Shown piece after piece: positions 49,280-56,715 of a stretch of DNA of 64,000 nucleotides (positions are counted from its first letter, which is position 1; the number at the start of each line of letters is the position of its first letter). Location of the stretch: NCBI RefSeq assembly GCF_013283875.1, contig NZ_CP054139.1, positions 1,550,001 to 1,614,000 on the forward strand, in the 5' to 3' direction. This DNA is from Mucilaginibacter mali. GTDB taxonomy: Bacteria; Bacteroidota; Bacteroidia; Sphingobacteriales; Sphingobacteriaceae. A model generated the notes under the pieces. The model saw nothing but the letters and a program-made list of their open reading frames with translations, ran no database searches and had not been told where the DNA came from. Made by a program: the position numbers and the translations under genes.

Positions 49280-50032
49280 CTATCTAACCTCTATATTTCT
49301 ACCTCTCAACTCCTGCTTCAGGTCGGGTATCAATATCTCGCCATAGTGAAATACCGATGCCGCCAATGCCGCATCTACATTGGTCTTTTCAAAAACATCC
49401 ACAAAATGCGCTACCGAACCGGCCCCGCCCGAGGCGATGACCGGGACATGCACCGCATCGTTAACGGTTTTCAGCAGGCCGTTATCAAAACCAGCCTTGG
49501 TGCCATCATGATCCATAGATGTGAGCAATATCTCCCCCGCGCCACGGCTTTCGGCTTCCAGTATCCAGTTCAGTGTTTCTTTTTCAGTGGGGATGCGGCC
49601 GCCGTTAAGGTGTACGATGTTATTCGTGCCATCAAAACGGGTATCTACTGCCACCACTACGAACTGCACACCAAAAGCACGGGCTAATTCATTAATTAAA
49701 GCCGGTGTACGCACCGCGGCCGAGTTAATGGATATCTTATCTGCCCCGGCATTTAAAAGCGCTTCAGCGTCGGCTATTTCATTTATACCGCCACCTATAG
49801 TGAATGGGATATTGATCTGCCTTGCTACGGCTTTAACCAGGTCTATCATGGTCTTGCGGCGCTCGTGCGTGGCGGTAATATCAAGGAACACCAGTTCGTC
49901 GGCACCCTGCTGCGAGTAGTTCCATGCCAGTTCTACCGGGTCGCCGGCATCGCGCAGGTCAACAAAGTTTACGCCTTTTACCGTGCGGCCGTCTTTAACG
50001 TCGAGGCAGGGGATGATTCTTTTTGCAAGCAT
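49280..50032 (-). CDS. hisF: Imidazole glycerol phosphate synthase, cyclase subunit
   Basis: With HisH it makes imidazole glycerol phosphate and AICAR from PRFAR and glutamine-derived ammonia. A TIM barrel of 250 residues with the catalytic Asp residues in [17 protein letters not shown] (near residue 11) and in [19 protein letters not shown] (near 130). IPFTIGGGI and VIASGGAGS are the phosphate-binding loops. Separated from hisA by a family A repeat. Confidence 0.98.
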   Translation of the reverse strand: MLAKRIIPCLDVKDGRTVKGVNFVDLRDAGDPVELAWNYSQQGADELVFLDITATHERRKTMIDLVKAVARQINIPFTIGGGINEIADAEALLNAGADKISINSAAVRTPALINELARAFGVQFVVVAVDTRFDGTNNIVHLNGGRIPTEKETLNWILEAESRGAGEILLTSMDHDGTKAGFDNGLLKTVNDAVHVPVIASGGAGSVAHFVDVFEKTNVDAALAASVFHYGEILIPDLKQELRGRNIEVR

Positions 50033-50054
50033 CTTTCGATTAGTTCTTCAATTC

Positions 50055-50149
50055 GTCATTGCGAGGTACGAAGCAATCTCTATGTTAGCAGGTCGGACTT
50101 GCTTATCCGCGCTGTATAGCTTAGAGATTGCTTCGTACCTCGCAATGAC
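50055..50149. repeat. Palindromic repeat family A, copy 7
   Basis: GTCATTGCGAGGTACGAAGC and GCTTCGTACCTCGCAATGAC are perfect complements, with inner AATCTCTA... / ...TTAGAGATT. The most symmetrical copy. Located between hisA and hisF. Confidence 0.9.
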
Positions 50150-50179
50150 GTTGGGGGTAATGGTCGGCTCTGCGGGCCT

Positions 50180-50929
50180 TTATATACTTATCAACGATTT
50201 CAAATTCCAGTTCTGTATCTCTTCGATACTGATGCGCCCTTCGTAAATGGCTTTACCTACCACGCACGATTCTACCTTGATCTGGCTCAGTTGTTCGATG
50301 TCTTCCAGCGACGATACACCGCCTGATGCGATCAACTTGATGAAAGGGGAGTGGTCCAGTAGTTTTTTGTACAGATCTACACCCGCGCCGCCCAGTTTGC
50401 CGTCTTTATTGATATCGGTACACAGGAAGCGGAAGAAACCCAGTGAAAGGCACTTGTCAACATAATCCATCAGTTTAATGGGCGAGCTTTCCATCCAGCC
50501 CGAGTATTTGATCACTTCGTCCAGCACGTCGATAGCGATCACTACCTGGTCCGAACATTTGTCTTTACCGCAGATGGCCTTGCTCAGGTCGGTTAAAAAA
50601 GATGGGTTGGTGATGGCCTGGGTACCCACAATAACGCGGTGAATGCCGGCCTCTATCAGCTCTTTCACTTTATCGATACTGCGGATGCCGCCGCCGTATT
50701 GCACCTTCATATCGGTTTTGCGGATCACATTGAACAGGTATTCCTGATTGCTGAAATCGTTCTTTGCGCCGTTAAGGTCTATCACGTGGATGAAGTTGGT
50801 ACCATTGCTCTGGTACTTCTCTATCATTTCTTCCAGGCTTACATCGTAATTGGTTACCTGGCTATAGTCGCCTTCGCGCAGGCGCACTACCTTTTTATCT
50901 AAAATATCTATAGCGGGAATAATGTACAT
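50180..50929 (-). CDS. hisA: ProFAR isomerase
   Basis: Isomerises ProFAR to PRFAR, step four of the pathway. A TIM barrel of 249 residues related to HisF. The N-terminal IIPAIDILDKKVVRLREGDY holds the catalytic Asp, and the family's second Asp falls in LCTDINKDGKLGGAGVDL. VQYGGGIRS and LIASGGVSS bind the phosphates. hisH ends 5 bp upstream, so the two genes are closely linked in the message. Confidence 0.97.
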   Translation of the reverse strand: MYIIPAIDILDKKVVRLREGDYSQVTNYDVSLEEMIEKYQSNGTNFIHVIDLNGAKNDFSNQEYLFNVIRKTDMKVQYGGGIRSIDKVKELIEAGIHRVIVGTQAITNPSFLTDLSKAICGKDKCSDQVVIAIDVLDEVIKYSGWMESSPIKLMDYVDKCLSLGFFRFLCTDINKDGKLGGAGVDLYKKLLDHSPFIKLIASGGVSSLEDIEQLSQIKVESCVVGKAIYEGRISIEEIQNWNLKSLISI

Positions 50930-50934
50930 AGTCG

Positions 50935-51525
50935 TCAGATCTTTGAAAAGTTAGTTAAGAGGGTCTCCCCGTATATGCCCGATTTCTCGGGATGAAATTG
51001 TACCCCATAAAAATTATCCCGCCAAATTGATGCCGAAAATTTTAAACTGTATTCAGTTGAGGCTAAAGTGTATGCTTCGTTGTACTCAATAAAGTATGAA
51101 TGTACAAAGTAAAAGTGGGTATCGGCCGGAATATTTTGGAAAAGCGGGTTATCACGCTCGCTGTGAACCCGGTTCCAGCCCGTGTGCGGAACCTTATATT
51201 CGGCACTATCGGCAAAACGCATGGTCTTCACCGGGATAATATTCAGCAGGCTGGCATCGCCCTCTTCGGAGTGCGCAGTTAGCAATTGCATGCCCACGCA
51301 GATACCCAGTGTGGGTTTCTGCAACTTTTGTATGTATGCCACCAGCCCCGTCTGTTCTAATTTAGCCATGGCCGCACCTGCATGACCCACACCCGGGATG
51401 ATGTAACGGTCATAAAGGTCAAAATCGGCAGGTTTTTCTATCATTCCATAACTGATGCCCAGCCTATCTAAAGCTGAACATAAAGAGAAAATATTACCTG
51501 CGCCGTATTGGACTATACCTATCAT
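50935..51525 (-). CDS. hisH: Imidazole glycerol phosphate synthase, glutamine amidotransferase subunit
   Basis: Class I glutaminase that supplies ammonia to HisF. 196 residues; the triad is visible as Cys in LGICVGMQLL (about residue 76), His in YGVQFHPEKSG and the following Glu. The opening IGIVQYGAGNIFSL and the PGVGHAGAAM oxyanion region are family hallmarks. It lies 5 bp upstream of hisA. Confidence 0.97.
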   Translation of the reverse strand: MIGIVQYGAGNIFSLCSALDRLGISYGMIEKPADFDLYDRYIIPGVGHAGAAMAKLEQTGLVAYIQKLQKPTLGICVGMQLLTAHSEEGDASLLNIIPVKTMRFADSAEYKVPHTGWNRVHSERDNPLFQNIPADTHFYFVHSYFIEYNEAYTLASTEYSLKFSASIWRDNFYGVQFHPEKSGIYGETLLTNFSKI

Positions 51526-51541
51526 TTTGTTTTTAGATTCA

Positions 51542-51608
51542 AGAGCAGAGAGTCAAGAATCAAGATAACGCAGAGGTCTTAATTCTTGACTCTCTGCTCT
51601 TGACTCTC
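51542..51608. repeat. Inverted repeat GAGCAGAGAGTCAAGAATCA (family H)
   Basis: The left arm (51543 on) pairs with TCTTGACTCTC/TTCTTGACTCTCTGCTC at the right, with a loop ACGCAGAGG. A strong hairpin between hisB and hisH. One copy in the window. Confidence 0.8.
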
Positions 51609-52760
51609 TTATAAAACCCCTTTAGTACTCGGTAAAACCATATTGTTCACATCGCGCTTTACGGCCATTTTAATGGCTTTGGCAAAGGCTTTAAATATCG
51701 CTTCTATCTTGTGGTGCTCGTTCTGCCCCTCGGCTTTGATATTGAGGTTGCACTTAGCGGCATCGCTGAACGATTTAAAGAAATGGTAGAACATCTCCGT
51801 TGGCATTTCGCCTACCTTTTCGCGTTTAAATTCGGCATCCCAGACTATCCAGTTGCGGCCGCCAAAGTCGATAGCTACCTGCGCCAGGCAATCGTCCATA
51901 GGCAGGCAGAAGCCATAGCGTTCTATGCCGCGTTTATCGCCCAGTGCTTTGGCAAATAATTCGCCCAGGGCAATGCCAGTATCTTCAATGGTGTGGTGCT
52001 CGTCGATATGCAGGTCGCCTTTGGCGGTAATGTCCAAATCGATGCTACCATGGCGGGCGATCTGATCAAGCATATGATCAAAGAAATGCAGACCGGTACT
52101 GATCTTCGCCTCGCCTTTGCCATCAAGGTTAACGCGGATATCAATGTCTGTTTCCTTAGTAGTACGGCGATGGGCGGCCACGCGTTCGCCCACTTTTAAA
52201 AACTCGTATATCTGCTGCCAATCGGTAGTTTGCAGGGCAATAGTGCCGCTTACTTCTTCGGCAAAGGCCTTATCGTCAAACTCCTGCCCGCCTAAATTAC
52301 TGTTATTATTTAGCCAAATGGCCTTAGCGCCTAAATTCCTGCCCAGTAACACATCGTTTTTGCGGTCGCCAATAGTGTACGAGTTCTTCAAGTCGTACTT
52401 TTCGGTATCGAAGTATTGGGTCAATAGGGCAGTCCCCGGCTTGCGGGTAGGGGCGTTGTCTTTAGCAAAAGTGCGGTCGACAATCACATTGCTGAAATGC
52501 ACCCCCTCGTTAGCAAAAGTCTTTAGTACAAAGTTCTGTACCGGCCAGAAAGTATCCTCGGGGTACACGGCCGTGCCCAGGCCATCCTGGTTGGTCACCA
52601 TCACCAGTTCAAAGTCCAGTTCGGCGGCTATCTTGGGGAGGTATTGCAGTGCCTTAGGGTAAAACTCCAGCTTGGCGAACGAGTCGATCTGTTCATCGGC
52701 AGGCTCGGTGATCAAGGTGCCATCACGGTCGATGAAAAGGATGCGTTTTAAATTATTCAT
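51609..52760 (-). CDS. hisB: Histidinol-phosphatase / imidazoleglycerol-phosphate dehydratase
   Basis: A 383-residue bifunctional enzyme as in enterobacteria. Residues about 1-180 are the HAD phosphatase ([12 protein letters not shown] nucleophile motif, [31 protein letters not shown]). Residues about 190-383 are the dehydratase with metal-binding His clusters ([44 protein letters not shown]). The C-terminus overlaps no other gene; its start overlaps the 3' end of hisC by 8 bp, implying coupled translation. Confidence 0.97.
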   Translation of the reverse strand: MNNLKRILFIDRDGTLITEPADEQIDSFAKLEFYPKALQYLPKIAAELDFELVMVTNQDGLGTAVYPEDTFWPVQNFVLKTFANEGVHFSNVIVDRTFAKDNAPTRKPGTALLTQYFDTEKYDLKNSYTIGDRKNDVLLGRNLGAKAIWLNNNSNLGGQEFDDKAFAEEVSGTIALQTTDWQQIYEFLKVGERVAAHRRTTKETDIDIRVNLDGKGEAKISTGLHFFDHMLDQIARHGSIDLDITAKGDLHIDEHHTIEDTGIALGELFAKALGDKRGIERYGFCLPMDDCLAQVAIDFGGRNWIVWDAEFKREKVGEMPTEMFYHFFKSFSDAAKCNLNIKAEGQNEHHKIEAIFKAFAKAIKMAVKRDVNNMVLPSTKGVL

Positions 52761-53799
52761 ATTTTGATAAAGTCTCTATCAGTTTAACATTCTCATCCGG
52801 TGTACCCACAGTAATGCGAAGCGCGCCCTCGCAAAGTTCTACCTTGGTGCGGTTGCGTACAATAATGCCGTTTTGCACCAGGTAGTTGTAAATTCCATTG
52901 GCATCGGTTGTTTTTACCAGGATAAAATTAGCGTCGGATGGGTAGATATCCAGCACAAAATTAAATTTGGCCAGTTGTAATACTAACTTGTCCCGCTCAG
53001 TTAAAGTCTCTTTTATCCAATCGTTTACCTGTGTTACATTTTGCAATGCTTCAAGTGCTAATGCCTGCGATGCCTCGTTCATATTGTAAGGTGGCTTTAC
53101 CTTGTTCATCACTTCTATGATCTCTTCGCTGGCGAAAGCCATGCCTACACGCAAGCCCGCCAGGCCCCATGCTTTCGACAAGGTTTGCATCACCACCAGG
53201 TTGCTGTATTCGGTCAGTTCCTGTATAAAGCTTTTCTGGCGGCTGAAGTTAATATAGGCCTCATCTACCACTACCAGTCCGCTGAAATTGGCCAGCAGGG
53301 TCTCCACATCGGCACGTTCCATCGAGTTGCCGGTAGGGTTATTGGGAGAGCATATCCAGATGATCTTGGTATGTTCATCAATGTTACCTGCAATGGCATC
53401 CACATCCAGCTGGTAGTCTTCAGTAAGCGGCACGCGGCGCAGGGCCACATCGTTGATATTGGCCGATACCTCGTACATGCCATAAGTAGGCGGAACGATG
53501 ATCACGTTATCTACCCCCGGGTTGCAGAAGCTGCGGTACAGGATATCAATGGCCTCGTCGCTGCCGTTGCCTAAAAAGATATTGCGGGGTGGCACGCCTT
53601 TTATCTCGCTGAGGCGCTTTTTAACGGCGTACTGCAGCGGATCGGGGTAGCGGTTATAGTTGGTGCCCAACGGCGAACCGTAAGCATTCTCATTGGCATC
53701 TAAATAAACGCTGGCCTCGCCCTTAAACTCGTCCCGTGCGGAAGAGTAGGGGGTAAGGTTTTTGATATTGGGTCTTAGTATTTTGTTAATGTCGAACAT
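52753..53799 (-). CDS. hisC: Histidinol-phosphate aminotransferase
   Basis: A PLP-dependent class I/II aminotransferase converting imidazole acetol phosphate to histidinol phosphate. 348 residues. Key segments: [13 protein letters not shown] near the N-terminus, [30 protein letters not shown] and the PLP lysine in [14 protein letters not shown] (about residue 210). The C-terminal arginine that binds substrate is in GALRITVGT. Overlaps hisB by 8 bp; a family A repeat separates it from hisD. Confidence 0.97.
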   Translation of the reverse strand: MFDINKILRPNIKNLTPYSSARDEFKGEASVYLDANENAYGSPLGTNYNRYPDPLQYAVKKRLSEIKGVPPRNIFLGNGSDEAIDILYRSFCNPGVDNVIIVPPTYGMYEVSANINDVALRRVPLTEDYQLDVDAIAGNIDEHTKIIWICSPNNPTGNSMERADVETLLANFSGLVVVDEAYINFSRQKSFIQELTEYSNLVVMQTLSKAWGLAGLRVGMAFASEEIIEVMNKVKPPYNMNEASQALALEALQNVTQVNDWIKETLTERDKLVLQLAKFNFVLDIYPSDANFILVKTTDANGIYNYLVQNGIIVRNRTKVELCEGALRITVGTPDENVKLIETLSKYE

Positions 53800-53824
53800 T
53801 TCTTTTCTTTAAATTTTAAAACCT

Positions 53825-53925
53825 GTCATTGCGAGCGATAGCGTGGCAATCTCGTAGTGGGTTTACATGCGACGAGATTGCCGCGTCGCCCTCCCGCTCA
53901 TGGCCGGTCAGCTCCTCGCAATGAC
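53825..53925. repeat. Palindromic repeat family A, copy 8
   Basis: GTCATTGCGAGCGATAGCG ... GCTCCTCGCAATGAC; inner GGCAATCTCGTAGTGG and CGACGAGATTGCC. It lies in the hisD-hisC gap and ends a few bases before the hisD stop codon on the - strand. Confidence 0.85.
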
Positions 53926-53928
53926 AAA

Positions 53929-55230
53929 CTATTGATTATCATTCAACCGCACACTCACCGCATTTTTATGCGCATGCAAACCCTCCATCTCCGCCAGTAT
54001 CTCTACCGCCGGGCCGATGTTCTGTATGCCCTCGGGCGTGATATGCTGGAAGGTGATCTTTTTCACAAACGAATCAACCGATACCCCCGAATAGGCCCGC
54101 GCATAGGCGCTGGTGGGCAGGGTATGGTTGGTGCCCGATGCATAGTCGCCCGCGCTTTCGGGCGTAAGGTTACCCAGGAATACCGAGCCTGCGTTAATAA
54201 TGCTTCCGGTGATCTGTTGCCAGTACTCGGTAGCCAGTATGAGGTGCTCCGGAGCGTAGGTATTACTAAAAGTTATGGCCTCGTTTAGGTCATTTACCAG
54301 TACGGCGTACGAGTTATCGATGGCCTGCCGTGCTATCTCGGCACGTGGCAGTACACCCAGTTGTAGTTCTACTTCAGCTATCGCATCAGTTAAAATTTTA
54401 CTTGATGTAGAAACCAAAATTGATTGAGAATCAATACCATGTTCTGCCTGCGCTAAAAGGTCGGCGGCAATGTATGCCGAATTGGCAGTCTCATCGGCGA
54501 TTACTAAAACCTCCGACGGACCCGCCGGCATGTCGATGGCGGTGGTAGTTGTCGACTGGATGATGGTCTTGGCCTTGGTGACAAATTGGTTGCCCGGGCC
54601 GAAGATCTTGTCGACCTTAGAAATGCTTTTTGTGCCATACGCCATGGCCGCAATGGCCTGCGCGCCGCCCGCTAAATAGATGCGTTCCACCCCCAGCAGA
54701 CCGGCCACGTAGGCGATGAAAGCGTTCACTTTTCCGTTCTTCTGCGGTGGCGAACAAACAACAATTTCGTGGCAGCCGGCAATGCGGGCGGGGATGCCCA
54801 ACATTAAGAAAGTGCTCGGCAAAACCGCCGAACCGCCCGGGATGTACAGCCCCACTTTTTCTATCGGCCGCGCCTCGCGCCAGCAGCTAACGCCGGGCAT
54901 GGTCTCTACCCTGTCCTCGGCCTTAACCTGCGTTTGGTGAAATTTGTAAATGTTGTTATAGGCCGTTTGCAGTGCCGACTTTTGGTCGTCGGATAGCGTA
55001 GTGGCCAGCTCGGCCAGTTCGTCTTTATCCAGGTACAACTTGTCCAGGTCTACCTTGTCAAATTTTTTGGCGTAGCCTATTAAAGCATCATCGCCATACT
55101 CGCGTACGTTGGCTATCACTTCTTCCACCACGGCACGTATCTCGTTCGCCGGGTCAACATTGCGCTGCACTAACCGCTCGATGTCTTGCTTATTTAGATC
55201 GGAATAATTATAAACTTTCATAAAATTCAT
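53929..55230 (-). CDS. hisD: Histidinol dehydrogenase
   Basis: Catalyses the last two oxidations, histidinol to histidine, with NAD and zinc. 433 residues. Segments: GLYIPGGSAVLPSTFLMLGIPA, the family signature region LAGGAQAIAAMAYGT and DKIFGPGNQFVTKAK, DMPAGPSEVLVIAD, and AEHGIDSQSILV. The catalytic APEHL and GDYASGTNHTLPTS come near the end. The start is at 55230 or three codons later (MKVYNYSD). It is second in the operon after hisG, across a 140-bp gap with family F fragments. Confidence 0.97.
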   Translation of the reverse strand: MNFMKVYNYSDLNKQDIERLVQRNVDPANEIRAVVEEVIANVREYGDDALIGYAKKFDKVDLDKLYLDKDELAELATTLSDDQKSALQTAYNNIYKFHQTQVKAEDRVETMPGVSCWREARPIEKVGLYIPGGSAVLPSTFLMLGIPARIAGCHEIVVCSPPQKNGKVNAFIAYVAGLLGVERIYLAGGAQAIAAMAYGTKSISKVDKIFGPGNQFVTKAKTIIQSTTTTAIDMPAGPSEVLVIADETANSAYIAADLLAQAEHGIDSQSILVSTSSKILTDAIAEVELQLGVLPRAEIARQAIDNSYAVLVNDLNEAITFSNTYAPEHLILATEYWQQITGSIINAGSVFLGNLTPESAGDYASGTNHTLPTSAYARAYSGVSVDSFVKKITFQHITPEGIQNIGPAVEILAEMEGLHAHKNAVSVRLNDNQ

Positions 55231-55237
55231 TCTAAAT

Positions 55238-55366
55238 CCTTAAACCCCCTAACCCCCTAAAGGGGGAATAGAAGGTAGCTCCCCATAATTGTTATTCTAT
55301 CATTTGCATATCTGCACATTCGCACATCTGCACATTCACTCCCCCTCTAGGGGGCTGGGGGGCTGT
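55238..55366. repeat. Family F-like fragments in the hisG-hisD gap
   Basis: Two G/C palindromes, CCCCCTAACCCCCTAAAGGG (around 55246-55267) and CCCCCTCTAGGGGGCTGGGG (55340 on). They flank a CATTTGCATATCTGCACATTCGC-type short-period stretch (TCTGCACATTCGCACA). The gap contains no gene. Confidence 0.6.
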
Positions 55367-55370
55367 GTAT

Positions 55371-56228
55371 TTACGGCCTGCCACATATTTTCTCTATCGG
55401 CATCACCAGTATGCCCTGCGCACCAAGTTTCCTTAATTGGCTTATCTTGGTCCAAAAGTCGCGTTCCTCTATTACCGTGTGCACGGCCACCCAGCCCTCT
55501 TCGGCCAGCGGCACTACCGACGGGCTTTTTATCCCCGGCAGCAGTTCCAGTATGCCCGGCAGGCTATCCTTCGGCGCGTTCATCACCACGTATTTTTTGT
55601 CCTTAGCGTCTAATACCGATTGGATGCGTTGGATCAGTTCCTGCACCAGGTCGTCTTGCTCTATGCCTTCCCGGCCAATCAGGATAGCCTGGCTCGACAT
55701 TACATCGGCAAAAGGTTTAAGGCCGTTGCTTTTCAGCGTGCCACCGGTAGATACGATATCACATATCGCATCGCTTAAACCCAGGCCCGGCGCAATCTCT
55801 ACCGAACCAGATATGGTGCGGATATCTGATGAAATCCCGTTCTTTTGTAAAAATTTACCCAAAATTACGGGATACGAGGTAGCAATTGATTTGCCATTAA
55901 GGCCAGACAGGTCGGTGATCTCGGAGTTATTGGTGATGGCTAATTTCAGCGAGCATTTGCCAAAACCAAGTTCTTGCAGGTATTTTACCTGTACTTCGGT
56001 TTCCTCTATTACATTCTCGCCAACTATACCCAGGTCGGCAATACCATCCTGAACATATTCGGGGATATCATCATCGCGCAGAAAAAGAATTTCCAGCGGG
56101 AAATTAGAAACTGGTGCTATCAGCGAGCTTTTGTAGTTTTCGAAATTTAAGCCGCAATTTTTTAGCAGTTCAACAGACTTTTCGTTGAGCCGACCCGATT
56201 TTTGGATCGCTATTTTAAGTGTTTTCAA
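55371..56228 (-). CDS. hisG: ATP phosphoribosyltransferase (long form)
   Basis: First, committed and feedback-inhibited step: condenses ATP with PRPP. 285 residues is the long, self-sufficient form with a C-terminal ACT-like regulatory domain (about 210-285), so no HisZ is needed. Opening LKIAIQKSGRL, the family signature GLSDAICDIVSTGGTLKSNGL and the tail VHTVIEERDFWTKISQLRKLGAQGILVMPIEK are clear. The start codon is TTG: the upstream frame meets a stop (TAG, 56250-56252) with no ATG between. It is preceded by a histidine-rich leader ORF at 56298-56357 and a Bacteroidota promoter. Confidence 0.96.
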   Translation of the reverse strand: MKTLKIAIQKSGRLNEKSVELLKNCGLNFENYKSSLIAPVSNFPLEILFLRDDDIPEYVQDGIADLGIVGENVIEETEVQVKYLQELGFGKCSLKLAITNNSEITDLSGLNGKSIATSYPVILGKFLQKNGISSDIRTISGSVEIAPGLGLSDAICDIVSTGGTLKSNGLKPFADVMSSQAILIGREGIEQDDLVQELIQRIQSVLDAKDKKYVVMNAPKDSLPGILELLPGIKSPSVVPLAEEGWVAVHTVIEERDFWTKISQLRKLGAQGILVMPIEKICGRP

Positions 56229-56249
56229 AAGGGATTGATTTTGTGTAAA

Positions 56250-56297
56250 CTATAATGAATAAAAACGAGGGTTGTTATTTCGCGTAGAAACATACAT
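56250..56297 (-). CDS. Possible second short leader ORF
   Basis: An ATG directly after the leader peptide's TAA opens a 15-codon frame (MYVSTRNNNPRFYSL) that ends in TAG 21 bases before the hisG TTG. It is in the same frame as hisG. It could couple ribosomes from the leader to hisG, or be chance. It has no histidine codons. Confidence 0.25.
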   Translation of the reverse strand: MYVSTRNNNPRFYSL

Positions 56298-56357
56298 TTA
56301 TCTGATCACCACAACGTGGTGATGGTGCAGATGGAAATGTAGTGCGTAACCGTTCAT
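56298..56357 (-). CDS. hisL: Candidate his leader peptide (19 aa, six His)
   Basis: On the - strand, between the promoter at 56387-56416 and hisG, a short frame encodes MNGYALHFHLHHHHVVVIR then TAA. Six of 19 residues are His, with codons at positions 7, 9 and 11-14, located directly upstream of histidine biosynthesis genes. This is the defining layout of ribosome-mediated attenuation leaders. The last three His codons overlap the left arm of a hairpin (ATCACCAC-GTT-GTGGTGAT, 56305-56323), so a stalled ribosome would keep it from folding. I found no classical GC hairpin with a T-run before hisG, so the read-out step differs or is hidden. Confidence 0.75.
   Translation of the reverse strand: MNGYALHFHLHHHHVVVIR
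56305..56323 (-). promoter_or_regulatory. Hairpin within the his leader
   Basis: ATCACCAC, loop GTT, GTGGTGAT: a perfect 8-bp stem overlapping the clustered His codons and the Val-Val-Val-Ile part of the leader ORF. Probably part of the attenuator switch. Confidence 0.6.
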
Positions 56358-56386
56358 TTTTTTATAGCCTTACTGAGAAGGTGCCG

Positions 56387-56416
56387 CAAATATATACAGA
56401 TATTTATAAAATCAAA
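56387..56416 (-). promoter_or_regulatory. Promoter of the his operon
   Basis: On the - strand TTTG (56413-56416), 18 bases, TATATTTG (56387-56394). This fits the Bacteroidota consensus. Expected start near 56382, about 25 bases before the leader ATG. Confidence 0.75.
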
Positions 56417-56470
56417 AAATAATATACTGTTTTGGTAGACATTTGGTGTTAATGGTTTGCGTTCTGGCAA

Positions 56471-56602
56471 TTTAACCACAAAGTGCACTAAGGTTTGCAC
56501 AAAGTACACAAAGGCATTGTGTATCTTAATTTCTCTTCTTAATAGATAATAAAAGCTTTGTGACCTTTGTGTTTCCTCTTCTTAGTGCCCTTTGTGGTTA
56601 AA
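56471..56602. repeat. Palindromic repeat TTTAACCACAAAG (family K)
   Basis: Left TTTAACCACAAAGTGCACTA and right CTTAGTGCCCTTTGTGGTTA plus AA pair, with inner CACAAAGTACACAAAGGC / GACCTTTGTGT arms. It lies between the divergent his operon and mutS. One copy here. Confidence 0.8.
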
Positions 56603-56680
56603 TCGCCACTCCAACCGCCACCCATGCTTTCCACATAATACCAACTTTTCCACAAATCCCTATATCGCCCGCTAATGCAT

Positions 56681-56715
56681 TAACTTTACCCGTTTAACAA
56701 AAAGGAGCACATTTG
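56681..56715 (+). promoter_or_regulatory. mutS promoter box, Shine-Dalgarno and TTG start
   Basis: TAACTTTA (56681-56688, one mismatch to TAnnTTTG), then AAAGGAG (56701-56707) five bases before TTG at 56713. The strong Shine-Dalgarno decides for the TTG start over the ATG eleven codons later. Confidence 0.6.

Noticed and set aside
56228-56298. Classical rho-independent attenuator terminator before hisG
   Set aside because: The T-run TTTTTATT follows CCCTCG, but no complementary CGAGGG lies upstream; only three to four base pairs can form.
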